The position numbers were made by a program, and so were the translations under genes. Shown here piece after piece: positions 5,902 to 12,564 of a stretch of 13,198 nt of DNA. Numbering within the stretch: position 1 is the stretch's first letter; each line of letters starts with the position of its first letter. The notes under the pieces were generated by a model. The model saw only the letters and a program-made list of their open reading frames with translations, had not been told where the DNA came from and made no database searches. Source of the stretch: an uncultured Thalassospira sp. (GTDB lineage Bacteria; Pseudomonadota; Alphaproteobacteria; Rhodospirillales_A; Thalassospiraceae); NCBI GenBank assembly GCA_946885765.1, contig CAMPHD010000050.1, forward strand, positions 1 through 13,198. Direction: 5' to 3'.

Positions 5902-6042
5902 TAACTATTTTAACAGAAACAGAAGACGAGTCGTCACCGCCGGGTATCTCAACCTTGCCGTCAGAAGACTTTGCTACTGCTTTCTCGAACGAATCAATCA
6001 AGCAAGACCACCCCGCAACAGATCGGGGAAGGGAGGAATTCC

Positions 6043-7044
6043 ATGACGATCTCGAAAAATGCCCGGCGTTTCGCTGGTGCGTGCCTGATGACCTGCGCCG
6101 GCTTCGCACTGACTGGAACGGCTTTTGCCCAGACCACCATCAAGATGGCGATGTCATCGGTGGCCGATCTTGAAAACGACAATGGCATGACCGCCTGGAT
6201 CATGCAGAACTATGTCAACAGCCATTCGGACAACCTGAAATTCGAAGTTTACGGCTCTAGCGCCCTTGGCGGTGATCAGGACGTTTTACAAGCCATGCAG
6301 CTCGGTTCGGGTGCGACAATGCATGTCGGCGGCACCGCCGTTTACAACAGCATCGTTCCAGTTGGCGGCGTACTTGACCTCCCCTTCCTGTGGCAGGACT
6401 TCGATCATGTCGGCCGCGCCCTGGATGGGGAACTTGGTACCAAACTAGAAGAACGCTTTGAAGAGTCCGGCTTCAAGGTCCTTGGCTGGGGGTACAGTTG
6501 GGGGTATCGCAACGTCGTCACGAACGGCACGGCAATTGAAAAACCCGAAGACCTCAAAGGTCTTAAAGTCCGCACGATCCAGTCGCGGGTTTATGTCGCC
6601 GCCCTCAATGCCATGGGCGCAAACGCCACCCCGATGGCTTTTGGTGAAATATATACCGCCCTCCAAACCGGCGTACTTGACGGCTTTGAGCATGCCGCCT
6701 CAATGGTTTATTCCAGCAAACTCTATGAAGTCAGTGACCACGTCGCCCTGACCCGTCACCTGTTCGGACCAACGGTTCTGACCTATTCGCTGGCGCTCTG
6801 GAACAATCTGTCGGAAGCAGACCAGAAAGTTCTGACAGACGCCGCCGACTTTGCAATCGAAGTCAACCGCGCCCTCGCACCCGTTCGCGAACGCCAGGCG
6901 CTGCAACAGCTTGAGGATGTCGGCATGACGATCACCAATGTCGATACAGCCCAGTTCCAGAAAGACGCAGTTCCGCTTCAGGATGAACTGGCTGCCGATC
7001 TTGATGCGACCGATCTGCTGCAACTGATCCGTGACGCGAAATAA
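6043..7044 (+). CDS. dctP: TRAP transporter periplasmic solute-binding protein (DctP family)
   Basis: This 333-residue protein has a Sec signal peptide: K5-N-A-R-R, a hydrophobic core at about 10-27, and probable cleavage after AFA (residue 29) before QTTIKMAMSS. The mature part is a DctP/TAXI-like extracytoplasmic receptor that captures an organic acid and delivers it to the DctQM membrane complex. Diagnostic motifs are LKGLKVRTIQSRVY (171-184), where Arg177 is the usual carboxylate-binding arginine, and TPMAFGEIYTALQTGVLDG (196-214). ATG 6043 is chosen over an in-frame start at 5971: GGGAGGAA lies six bases upstream and the signal peptide begins here. It is the first gene of the cluster. 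A terminator follows, so its mRNA level probably exceeds that of dctQM. The ligand is unknown; a carboxylate is likely. Confidence 0.92.
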   Translation: MTISKNARRFAGACLMTCAGFALTGTAFAQTTIKMAMSSVADLENDNGMTAWIMQNYVNSHSDNLKFEVYGSSALGGDQDVLQAMQLGSGATMHVGGTAVYNSIVPVGGVLDLPFLWQDFDHVGRALDGELGTKLEERFEESGFKVLGWGYSWGYRNVVTNGTAIEKPEDLKGLKVRTIQSRVYVAALNAMGANATPMAFGEIYTALQTGVLDGFEHAASMVYSSKLYEVSDHVALTRHLFGPTVLTYSLALWNNLSEADQKVLTDAADFAIEVNRALAPVRERQALQQLEDVGMTITNVDTAQFQKDAVPLQDELAADLDATDLLQLIRDAK

Positions 7045-7050
7045 CATCTC

Positions 7051-7089
7051 CGGGCCGGTCCTCGCTCGCGGGGACTGGCCCGTTTTTTT
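7051..7089 (+). terminator. Intrinsic terminator/attenuator between dctP and dctQ
   Basis: CGGGCCGGTCC (7051-7061) pairs with GGACTGGCCCG (7072-7082), 11 bp including one G-U, around a 10-base loop. Seven Ts follow directly (7083-7089). It lies inside an apparent operon, 45 bp before the dctQ start. Partial read-through would give high binding protein and lower membrane subunits. Confidence 0.9.
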
Positions 7090-7134
7090 GCGCGCTCATT
7101 GATGAAACGACCGATCGGAAAAGGCTCCAGCAAC

Positions 7135-7626
7135 ATGACACGGTTTTGGGCGGTTTTTGACCGTACAATTGAAATGGTAATTTTTGTCATCTTCCTTGGC
7201 ATTGTGATTGTCGGGACGATGCAGGTTTGCAACCGGTTCTTTCTGAACCTGTCCCTAAGCTGGAGCGAGGAACTCCAGCGATACGGCCAGATCTGGATCG
7301 TATTTCTGGGCGTTCCCGTTGCCTATCGCCATTGCGCCCATATCGGGATGGAAACCCTGACAGACCTGCTGTCCGAACGGGGTCGTGCGATGTTTTTCGC
7401 GTTTGTCGACCTGCTGTGGATCGCGCTGGCAATTGCCCTGATCACCGGAACACTGGAACTTTCCCAATTCCTGCAATTCCAGAAAAGCCCCGGCATGCGT
7501 CTTCCGATGCATCTGGTTTATGCCGCCATTCCTGTTGGTTCGGCCTATATGATCATCGTCGCCCTGCGTCGGCTGTTTGCCTTCTTCAAACCCGCGCCCC
7601 GGCTTGACACTCAAATTCGGAATTAA
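7135..7626 (+). CDS. dctQ: TRAP transporter small membrane subunit (DctQ family)
   Basis: This 163-residue protein has four predicted membrane helices (about 12-32, 51-65, 86-106, 127-147). The DctQ signature NRFFLNLSLSWSEELQRYGQIW (33-54) is followed by FLGVPVAYRHCAHIGMETL (57-75). DctQ is the small partner of DctM in the inner membrane and helps dock the loaded binding protein. The start at 7135 is chosen because AAAAGG (7119-7124) lies 10 bases upstream. An ATG at 7102 in frame lacks a ribosome site and would sit only 12 bases after the terminator T-run. The stop is 3 bp before dctM, so the two are translated together. Confidence 0.9.
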   Translation: MTRFWAVFDRTIEMVIFVIFLGIVIVGTMQVCNRFFLNLSLSWSEELQRYGQIWIVFLGVPVAYRHCAHIGMETLTDLLSERGRAMFFAFVDLLWIALAIALITGTLELSQFLQFQKSPGMRLPMHLVYAAIPVGSAYMIIVALRRLFAFFKPAPRLDTQIRN

Positions 7627-7629
7627 CCA

Positions 7630-8925
7630 ATGCTTATCGGTCTTTTCGTCGCTCTTCTCGTGATGATCTTTTTGGGGATTCCGGTCATTCTGTCGCTTGG
7701 CCTTGTCGGGCTTGCTGGAATTTTGATTGTGCCGGAACTGGCATTACCGCTTTATCCACAAAAGATGTTCTCAAGCCTCGACAGCTTCAGCCTGCTCGCC
7801 ATGCCCTACTTCATCCTTGCCGGTGAACTGATGTCACGTGGCGGAATCAGCCGCAAACTGGTCGATTTTGCCGAAACCGTCGTCGGCCATATGCGCGGCG
7901 GTCTGGCACAGGCCAATATCGTTTCCTCGATGATCTTTGCCGGGGTATCCGGTTCATCAACCGCAGACACTTCAGCGGTTGGGTCGGTCCTGATCCCGGC
8001 CATGAAGGAAAAAGGCTATCCGGCGGGCTATGCCGCCGCGATCACCGCCACCAGCAGCACCATCGGTGCGATCATCCCGCCCAGCATGACCATGATCGTC
8101 TATGGCGCCCTTGCCAGCGTTTCGGTCGGCGGCCTGTTCCTTGCCGGGATCATTCCCGGCATCCTGATCGGGCTGGCCCTGATGTCGGTGGTTTATCTGC
8201 ATTCGCTTTCTCCCTCGCGCCACCCCGAATTGCAGAAATCCGGCCAGAAATTTTCTGTAAAACGCTGCCTGCGCTCGCTTGTCGATGTATGGGCGGCTCT
8301 GGTTGCCCCGCTGATCATCATCACTGGTATTCTGGGCGGCGTCTTTACCGCCACGGAATCCGGTGTGGTCGCCTGCATCTTTGCCTTTCTCGTCAGCTTT
8401 TTCATCTATCGCACGATCAAGCTGCGCGACCTGCCGCAAATATTCATTCAGGCCGCCGTTACCACGTCCATGGTCCTTGGCATCATCGGCATCGCGAGCG
8501 GCTTTGGCTGGTTGCTGTCTTATCTTAATTTCAATCAGATGATCCTGTCAGCCATCATGGAAACGACGCAGGACCCGACTTCGGTTTTCCTGTTGCTTGT
8601 TGGCGTGATGCTTATCCTGACCATGTTTGTCGACAGCATGGCTGTCCTGATCATCACCGTGCCGATAGCGGTACATATCGGTAATGCGGTTGGCATCAAT
8701 GACCTGCAACTGGGTCTGGCACTGGTTATGGCAACCCAGATCGGTTCGACCACACCACCGGTTGCCGTGCTGTTGTTCGTCGCGTCCAGCATTGCCAAAT
8801 GCCCCTACGGCGAAACCATGCGCTATTCATGGAGCTTCATCGCAGCCGAAATCGTCGCTCTGCTACTGGTCGTGTTCTTTGAACCACTGACCGTCGCGAT
8901 ACCGTCCTATGTATTCGGCAGGTGA
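7630..8925 (+). CDS. dctM: TRAP transporter large membrane subunit (DctM family)
   Basis: This 431-residue, multi-spanning inner-membrane protein of normal family length drives sodium- or proton-coupled substrate import with DctQ and DctP. Family landmarks are SSLDSFSLLAMPYFILAGELMSRGG (opening re-entrant region), FAGVSGSSTADTSAVGSVLIPAMKEKGY, and the ATSSTIGAIIPPSMTMIVYG hairpin motif. Near the C-terminus come MFVDSMAVLIITVPI and ATQIGSTTPPVAVLLF, the second internal pseudo-repeat with its own re-entrant loop. ATG 7630 has only a weak site (CGGA), as expected if coupled to dctQ 3 bp upstream. The dehydrogenase gene follows after 25 bp. Confidence 0.94.
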   Translation: MLIGLFVALLVMIFLGIPVILSLGLVGLAGILIVPELALPLYPQKMFSSLDSFSLLAMPYFILAGELMSRGGISRKLVDFAETVVGHMRGGLAQANIVSSMIFAGVSGSSTADTSAVGSVLIPAMKEKGYPAGYAAAITATSSTIGAIIPPSMTMIVYGALASVSVGGLFLAGIIPGILIGLALMSVVYLHSLSPSRHPELQKSGQKFSVKRCLRSLVDVWAALVAPLIIITGILGGVFTATESGVVACIFAFLVSFFIYRTIKLRDLPQIFIQAAVTTSMVLGIIGIASGFGWLLSYLNFNQMILSAIMETTQDPTSVFLLLVGVMLILTMFVDSMAVLIITVPIAVHIGNAVGINDLQLGLALVMATQIGSTTPPVAVLLFVASSIAKCPYGETMRYSWSFIAAEIVALLLVVFFEPLTVAIPSYVFGR

Positions 8926-8950
8926 CCGTACAGCCCCATTCTGAAAGATC

Positions 8951-9976
8951 ATGATGTTTCGAATTTTCCTTACGCATACCCCGGATACGCTGCCCCTGCT
9001 GTTTCCTCCCCGGGCCCGCGCCGAACTGGCACGGCATTGCGACCTCGTCGTTAATTCGACGGGCAAGGTCCTTGCCGGTGCTGATTTGGCGCGGGCCACG
9101 GCGGGATGTGATCTGGTAATCGCAGACCGTCAAACCGCCGTTGACCGCCACTTTTTCGATGCCGCAACCGATATCCTTGCCGTGTTGCGCTGTGCCGTTG
9201 ATATCAGCACGATTGATGTCGATGCCGCGTCCGCCAGCGGTGTTCTGGTCACCCGCTCCATCCCGACCTTTGCCACTTCCGTTTCGGAACTTGCCATCGG
9301 CTATATGATCGATGGTGCGCGCGGCATCAGCCGTTCGGTTTCGGCCTATCGTGCCGGACAAAATCCCGAACTTGGCATGGGGCAGCAGATATCGGGCAAA
9401 ACGCTTGGCATTTGTGGCTTTGGCGTTATCGGGCGGCAATTGGCCGCTTTGGGTCAGGCGCTTGGAATGACGGTGATCATCACCGATCCAGTACCCGGCA
9501 CCTTGCCGGACGGGATCAGAAATGTACCGTTCGACACCCTTGTTGCGACGTCTGATTTTGTTGTCTGTCTCGCACCATCCACCCCGCAAACTGCCGGGAT
9601 GTTCGGAGCCCGGATGTTTTCCCGAATGAAGTCTGATGCGATGTTCATCAATCTCGCACGCGGTGAACTGGTTGACGAGGCTGCACTGGAGCAGGCGCTT
9701 GATACCGGACAGATCGCCTGTGCTGCCATGGATGTCGGCAGTGCCCCGGATCAACGCCCTGCGTCCGGGCTTGCCGGTCGTGATGATGTCATTGCCACAC
9801 CCCATATCGGTGGGCAAACCCCACAGGCAAGCGAAGGACAGGCAATGCATGTCGTCTCGCAAGTCCTACAACTCGCCAATCATCAAATCCCGGACGAAGC
9901 TATTAACGCCTCCAGCGCAACCCGCCTCCACACCCGTTTCGCCACCTCAACCCCAATCAGCAGGAGCACCACATGA
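8951..9976 (+). CDS. D-2-hydroxyacid dehydrogenase family protein, atypical active site
   Basis: This 341-residue protein of the NAD-dependent D-isomer 2-hydroxyacid dehydrogenase superfamily would interconvert a 2-hydroxy acid and a 2-keto acid in the cytoplasm. The catalytic-domain segment VDISTIDVDAASASGVLVT (83-101) and SVSELAIGYMI (110-120) are typical. The Rossmann motif G156-F-G158-V-I-G161 is followed by D179 (ITDP), which favours NAD over NADP. Catalytic Arg237 (INLARGELVDE) and His285 (ATPHIGG) are present. The usual third residue, a Glu 29 positions after the Arg, is Pro266 in DVGSAPDQRP. The start could be ATG 8951 or 8954. The last four bases overlap the next gene (ATGA), indicating translational coupling. 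The substrate is unknown. Confidence 0.85.
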   Translation: MMFRIFLTHTPDTLPLLFPPRARAELARHCDLVVNSTGKVLAGADLARATAGCDLVIADRQTAVDRHFFDAATDILAVLRCAVDISTIDVDAASASGVLVTRSIPTFATSVSELAIGYMIDGARGISRSVSAYRAGQNPELGMGQQISGKTLGICGFGVIGRQLAALGQALGMTVIITDPVPGTLPDGIRNVPFDTLVATSDFVVCLAPSTPQTAGMFGARMFSRMKSDAMFINLARGELVDEAALEQALDTGQIACAAMDVGSAPDQRPASGLAGRDDVIATPHIGGQTPQASEGQAMHVVSQVLQLANHQIPDEAINASSATRLHTRFATSTPISRSTT

Positions 9977-10830
9977 CCCGCGATACTGTTGCCCCCTTGT
10001 TTGCCGTTCCTCGCGGGGCCTGCGACACCCATGTCCATGTCTACCGCAAAGGAGCATCAACGGTCCCAAACGCCATTGCCGCCCCGGAAGAAGACGATGT
10101 CGCACGCTACCGCGCAATGCGCGACGAACTTGGATTAACCCGTGCAGTCATTGTCCAGCCGACCGCCTATGGCACCGACAACAGCGTCACCGCCGATGGC
10201 ATCCACGAACTAGGCCGCCGCGATACACGCGGGGTCGCCGTTGTTGACGATCAGGTCACCGATACCATGCTGCGCGATTTGACCGATGCCGGTTTTTGTG
10301 GCGCACGCTTTCAGATGCTGGCAGGCGGGATCATCCCGTGGGATCAGCTCGACCGGATTGCGGCACGGGTTGATACCTGTGGCTGGCACGTCCAGTTACA
10401 GCTTGACGGCCACGACCTGCCGGACCGCGAAGCCCAGATACTTGCATGGCCTGGACAGGTTGTTATCGATCATATCGGCAAGTTCCTGGAACCCGTAGTA
10501 CCGGATCATCCTGCATTTCAATGCCTGTTGCGATTGATCGATACCGGACGTGTCTGGGTCAAACTCTCTGCGCCTTACGAAGTATCGCGTGTCGGGCACC
10601 CGGGATATAATGATGTTTCGGCACTTGCCTGTGCGCTTGTCGCACATGCTCCTGAACGGATGCTCTGGGCGTCGAACTGGCCGCATATCAAGACGGCACC
10701 ACGCCCGAATGATCGCAAGATGCTGGAATTGCTGCAAGACTGGGCGCCGGACACGTCCCTGCAACACCGCATCCTTTGCGAAAACCCGCAAAAGGTTTAT
10801 GGATTTGAACCAATCTCTACCGATGCCTGA
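9973..10830 (+). CDS. Amidohydrolase, LigI / galactarolactone-isomerase-like
   Basis: This 285-residue TIM-barrel protein belongs to the COG3618 (Amidohydro_2) branch, which includes 2-pyrone-4,6-dicarboxylate hydrolase LigI and D-galactarolactone isomerase. Motifs: D18-T-H20-V-H22, VIVQPTAYGTDN (59-70), GARFQ (110-114), VIDHIGKF (164-171), WVKLSAPYEVSR (195-206), and WASNWPH (232-238). In LigI-type hydrolases the last motif carries Asp, the general base; here it is Asn235, as I recall for the isomerase. A lactone-isomerising or otherwise non-hydrolytic role is therefore plausible, on an acyclic or cyclic polycarboxylate. AGGAG (9962-9966) lies six bases upstream of the ATG, which overlaps the dehydrogenase stop. 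Confidence 0.82.
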   Translation: MTRDTVAPLFAVPRGACDTHVHVYRKGASTVPNAIAAPEEDDVARYRAMRDELGLTRAVIVQPTAYGTDNSVTADGIHELGRRDTRGVAVVDDQVTDTMLRDLTDAGFCGARFQMLAGGIIPWDQLDRIAARVDTCGWHVQLQLDGHDLPDREAQILAWPGQVVIDHIGKFLEPVVPDHPAFQCLLRLIDTGRVWVKLSAPYEVSRVGHPGYNDVSALACALVAHAPERMLWASNWPHIKTAPRPNDRKMLELLQDWAPDTSLQHRILCENPQKVYGFEPISTDA

Positions 10831-10867
10831 TCCAAAAAGCGTAACTGCAAGCAAAAGAAGTATCTGA

Positions 10868-11596
10868 ATGCACGTGACAGAACAGCAAATCAGAACCCCT
10901 ATCCGCTCGCTTCATCAGGAAGCGGTCGAAGCCATTGCGAAATGGTTGACCAGCGGTCGTTACTCCGTTGGTACGATCCTGCCCAACGAAGCCGAAATTG
11001 GCGATGAACTCGGCATATCACGTACTGTCGTGCGCGAAGCCGTTCGCACACTTGTCGCCAAGGGCATGCTTCAGGTTCGCCGCAAGACAGGCACCATCGT
11101 GCGTCCGCTCTCGGACTGGAGCCTGTTTGATCCCGAGATCCTCGCTTGGCGCTTTCGATACAGCCGCGATCCGCTCTTTGTCGAAGACATGGCACGTTTT
11201 CGTGCCGCCATCGAAACCATTGCGGTCGAAATCTGCGCCTCGAACCCGGATTTCAACTGTAAAGTACTGTATGACTGCTGTGATGCAATGGAAGCGGCTC
11301 TTGAAGGCAAGGGTGACTGGTTTGCCGCCGATCTCGCCTTCCACAGGCATCTTCTTGAAGGCACAGGAAACCAGTTCATTCTGCATATGCTGCCCATGCT
11401 CGACAATTTCTTCGACGCCATGCTGTCGCCCGAAGTCCTCCTGCCGGAAAACATGCGGATCACCCTGCCATATCACCGCGCGATTGCCGATGCGATTGCC
11501 GCTGGCGACCCGGTACGTAGTCGCAAGGAAATGCTCCAGCTCGTTCAGAAAGGCCGCGAGGACATCCTCGCCCGGCTTGAAACCATCTCGAACTAG
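10868..11596 (+). CDS. GntR-family regulator, FadR/FCD subfamily
   Basis: This 242-residue regulator has an N-terminal winged helix at about residues 14-80: AIAKWLTSGRYSVGTILPNEAEIGDELGISRTVVREAVRTL, then the wing VRRKTGTIVRP. An FCD ligand-binding domain follows at about 100-236. FCD proteins usually sense carboxylates through a metal held by Asp and three His. Here Asp155, His159 (DLAFH) and His203 (PYHRAI) are visible, but the position 22 residues after His203, normally His, is Leu225. The start at 10868 has AAGAAG seven bases upstream. It is the last gene of the TRAP cluster, 37 bp after the amidohydrolase, and probably controls the promoter palindrome at 5887-5901. A terminator follows. 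Confidence 0.88.
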   Translation: MHVTEQQIRTPIRSLHQEAVEAIAKWLTSGRYSVGTILPNEAEIGDELGISRTVVREAVRTLVAKGMLQVRRKTGTIVRPLSDWSLFDPEILAWRFRYSRDPLFVEDMARFRAAIETIAVEICASNPDFNCKVLYDCCDAMEAALEGKGDWFAADLAFHRHLLEGTGNQFILHMLPMLDNFFDAMLSPEVLLPENMRITLPYHRAIADAIAAGDPVRSRKEMLQLVQKGREDILARLETISN

Positions 11597-11639
11597 ATCA
11601 TCGCAATCTGCGACCTTTGTTAACGACCATACATATAAA

Positions 11640-11680
11640 AAAGCCCGCGCTCTGATCCGAGCGCGGGCTTTGCTTATTTT
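11640..11680. terminator. Bidirectional terminator between convergent gntR and metQ
   Basis: AAAGCCCGCGCTC (11640-11652) and GAGCGCGGGCTTT (11659-11671) form a perfect 13-bp stem with loop TGATCC. On the + strand a T-rich run follows (TTTGCTTATTTT). On the - strand the run of A at 11637-11642 supplies the Ts, so it can end transcription from both sides. Confidence 0.93.
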
Positions 11681-11701
11681 GAATAATCGCAGGGATTATT
11701 C
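11681..11701. repeat. Second inverted repeat, over the metQ stop codon
   Basis: GAATAATC (11681-11688) and GATTATTC (11694-11701) form a perfect 8-bp inverted repeat with five central bases. It includes the metQ stop codon (11696-11698 on the + strand). It could form a hairpin at the metQ mRNA 3' end just ahead of the terminator. Confidence 0.6.
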
Positions 11702-12496
11702 AGAAATTTTGAAAACCGGCAAAACCGAGCCTTCATATTTGGTTTCGATGAATTCACGGATTGAATCATCGTGATAGGATTCAACCAGCGTTTTGACCCA
11801 CGGCGCGTCTTTGTCCTGGGTGCGGGTGACGATCACGTTGGCATACGGGCTGTCATTGCCTTCGATGACGATTGAATCCTTGATCGGGTTCAGACCAGCT
11901 TCAAGCGCGTAGTTTGTGTTGATCGCCGAGGCATCCAGATCGGCAAGCGAACGCGGAAGCTGTGCGGCATCAAGTTCGACGAATTTAATGTTTTTCGGGT
12001 TTTCGATGACATCAAGCGGGCTGACCGAAAGACCGGCAGCCGGATCGACCTTGATCAGGCCTTCGGACTGCAGCACCAGAAGCGCACGACCACCATTGGT
12101 CGGGTCGTTCGGAATGCCGACTTCGGCACCGTCTTTAAGCTCGCTCAGATCCTTGATCTTGTCGGAATAGATGCCCATCGGGGTCAGGATGTTATAGCCA
12201 ACCACCGAAAGGTCATAACCGCGATCCTTGATCTGGTTATCAAGGTAAGGCTTGTGCTGGAAGCTGTTGGCCTGCAGGTCGCCATCATCAAGCGCCTGGT
12301 TCGGAATGACATAATCCGAGAAGCTGATGATTTCGATATCAAGGCCCTTTTCGGCCGCGACCTTGACGACCTGTTCCATGACTTCTTCGTGCGCACCGGG
12401 GGTGACGCCGATCTTGATTTTCTCGTTCGCCAATGCCTGCCCGGTCAGGGCGGTGGCCAGAACGGCAGCAGCCGTCAGTTTAAGCAGAAACCGCAT
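11696..12496 (-). CDS. metQ: D-methionine/L-methionine ABC transporter substrate-binding protein MetQ
   Basis: This 266-residue protein of the NlpA/MetQ family is the periplasmic binder of the MetNIQ methionine importer. It has a signal peptide MRFLLKLTAAAVLATALTGQ with probable cleavage after ALA (residue 23). Mature motifs include KIKIGVTPGAHEEVMEQV (26-43), the ISFSDYVIPNQALDDGDLQANSFQH region, and PNDPTNGGRALLVLQ. NTNYALEAGL and GNDSPYANVIVTR follow, all characteristic of the family. There is no lipobox cysteine, so it appears soluble rather than lipid-anchored as in E. coli. The ribosome site AAGGAG (complement of 12504-12509) lies seven bases before the ATG. It follows metI by 68 bp on the same strand. 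Confidence 0.93.
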   Translation of the reverse strand: MRFLLKLTAAAVLATALTGQALANEKIKIGVTPGAHEEVMEQVVKVAAEKGLDIEIISFSDYVIPNQALDDGDLQANSFQHKPYLDNQIKDRGYDLSVVGYNILTPMGIYSDKIKDLSELKDGAEVGIPNDPTNGGRALLVLQSEGLIKVDPAAGLSVSPLDVIENPKNIKFVELDAAQLPRSLADLDASAINTNYALEAGLNPIKDSIVIEGNDSPYANVIVTRTQDKDAPWVKTLVESYHDDSIREFIETKYEGSVLPVFKISE

Positions 12497-12564
12497 GGTA
12501 AAACTCCTTGTTTACTGTGGTGTTTTGCGGGAATTCAAAGAAGATGAAGAAACGAAAACAACGA

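Larger units (their letters stand above)
5696..6042 (+). other. Long AT-rich upstream region and leader of the TRAP cluster
   Basis: About 350 bp carry no convincing gene; short open frames here lack ribosome sites and family features. The region holds a perfect palindrome at 5749-5762 (ACCAGA-AA-TCTGGT) and a promoter with an embedded palindrome at 5867-5901. The AT-rich run 5855-5925 contains three TACA elements. The predicted transcript has a leader of about 140 bases. In the leader, GACGA-G-TCGTC is self-complementary, and CCCCG (6011-6015) can pair with CGGGG (6024-6028) just before the ribosome site GGGAGGAA (6031-6038). Confidence 0.6.

Noticed and set aside
5971..6042. Extended dctP start at 5971
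   Set aside because: It would bury the signal peptide behind 24 extra residues; the strong GGGAGGAA precedes ATG 6043.
7099..7134. Upstream dctQ starts at 7099 or 7102
   Set aside because: They sit 10-13 bases after the terminator T-run without a ribosome site.
8837..9862. 341-codon open frame on the - strand opposite the dehydrogenase
   Set aside because: No recognisable domain, no ribosome site, low-complexity composition; it mirrors the codon bias of the real + strand gene, which has clear family motifs.
11629..11636. ATACATAT as a second site for the GntR regulator
   Set aside because: Only a short half-site match to the promoter palindrome, in an AT-rich stretch next to a terminator and away from any promoter.
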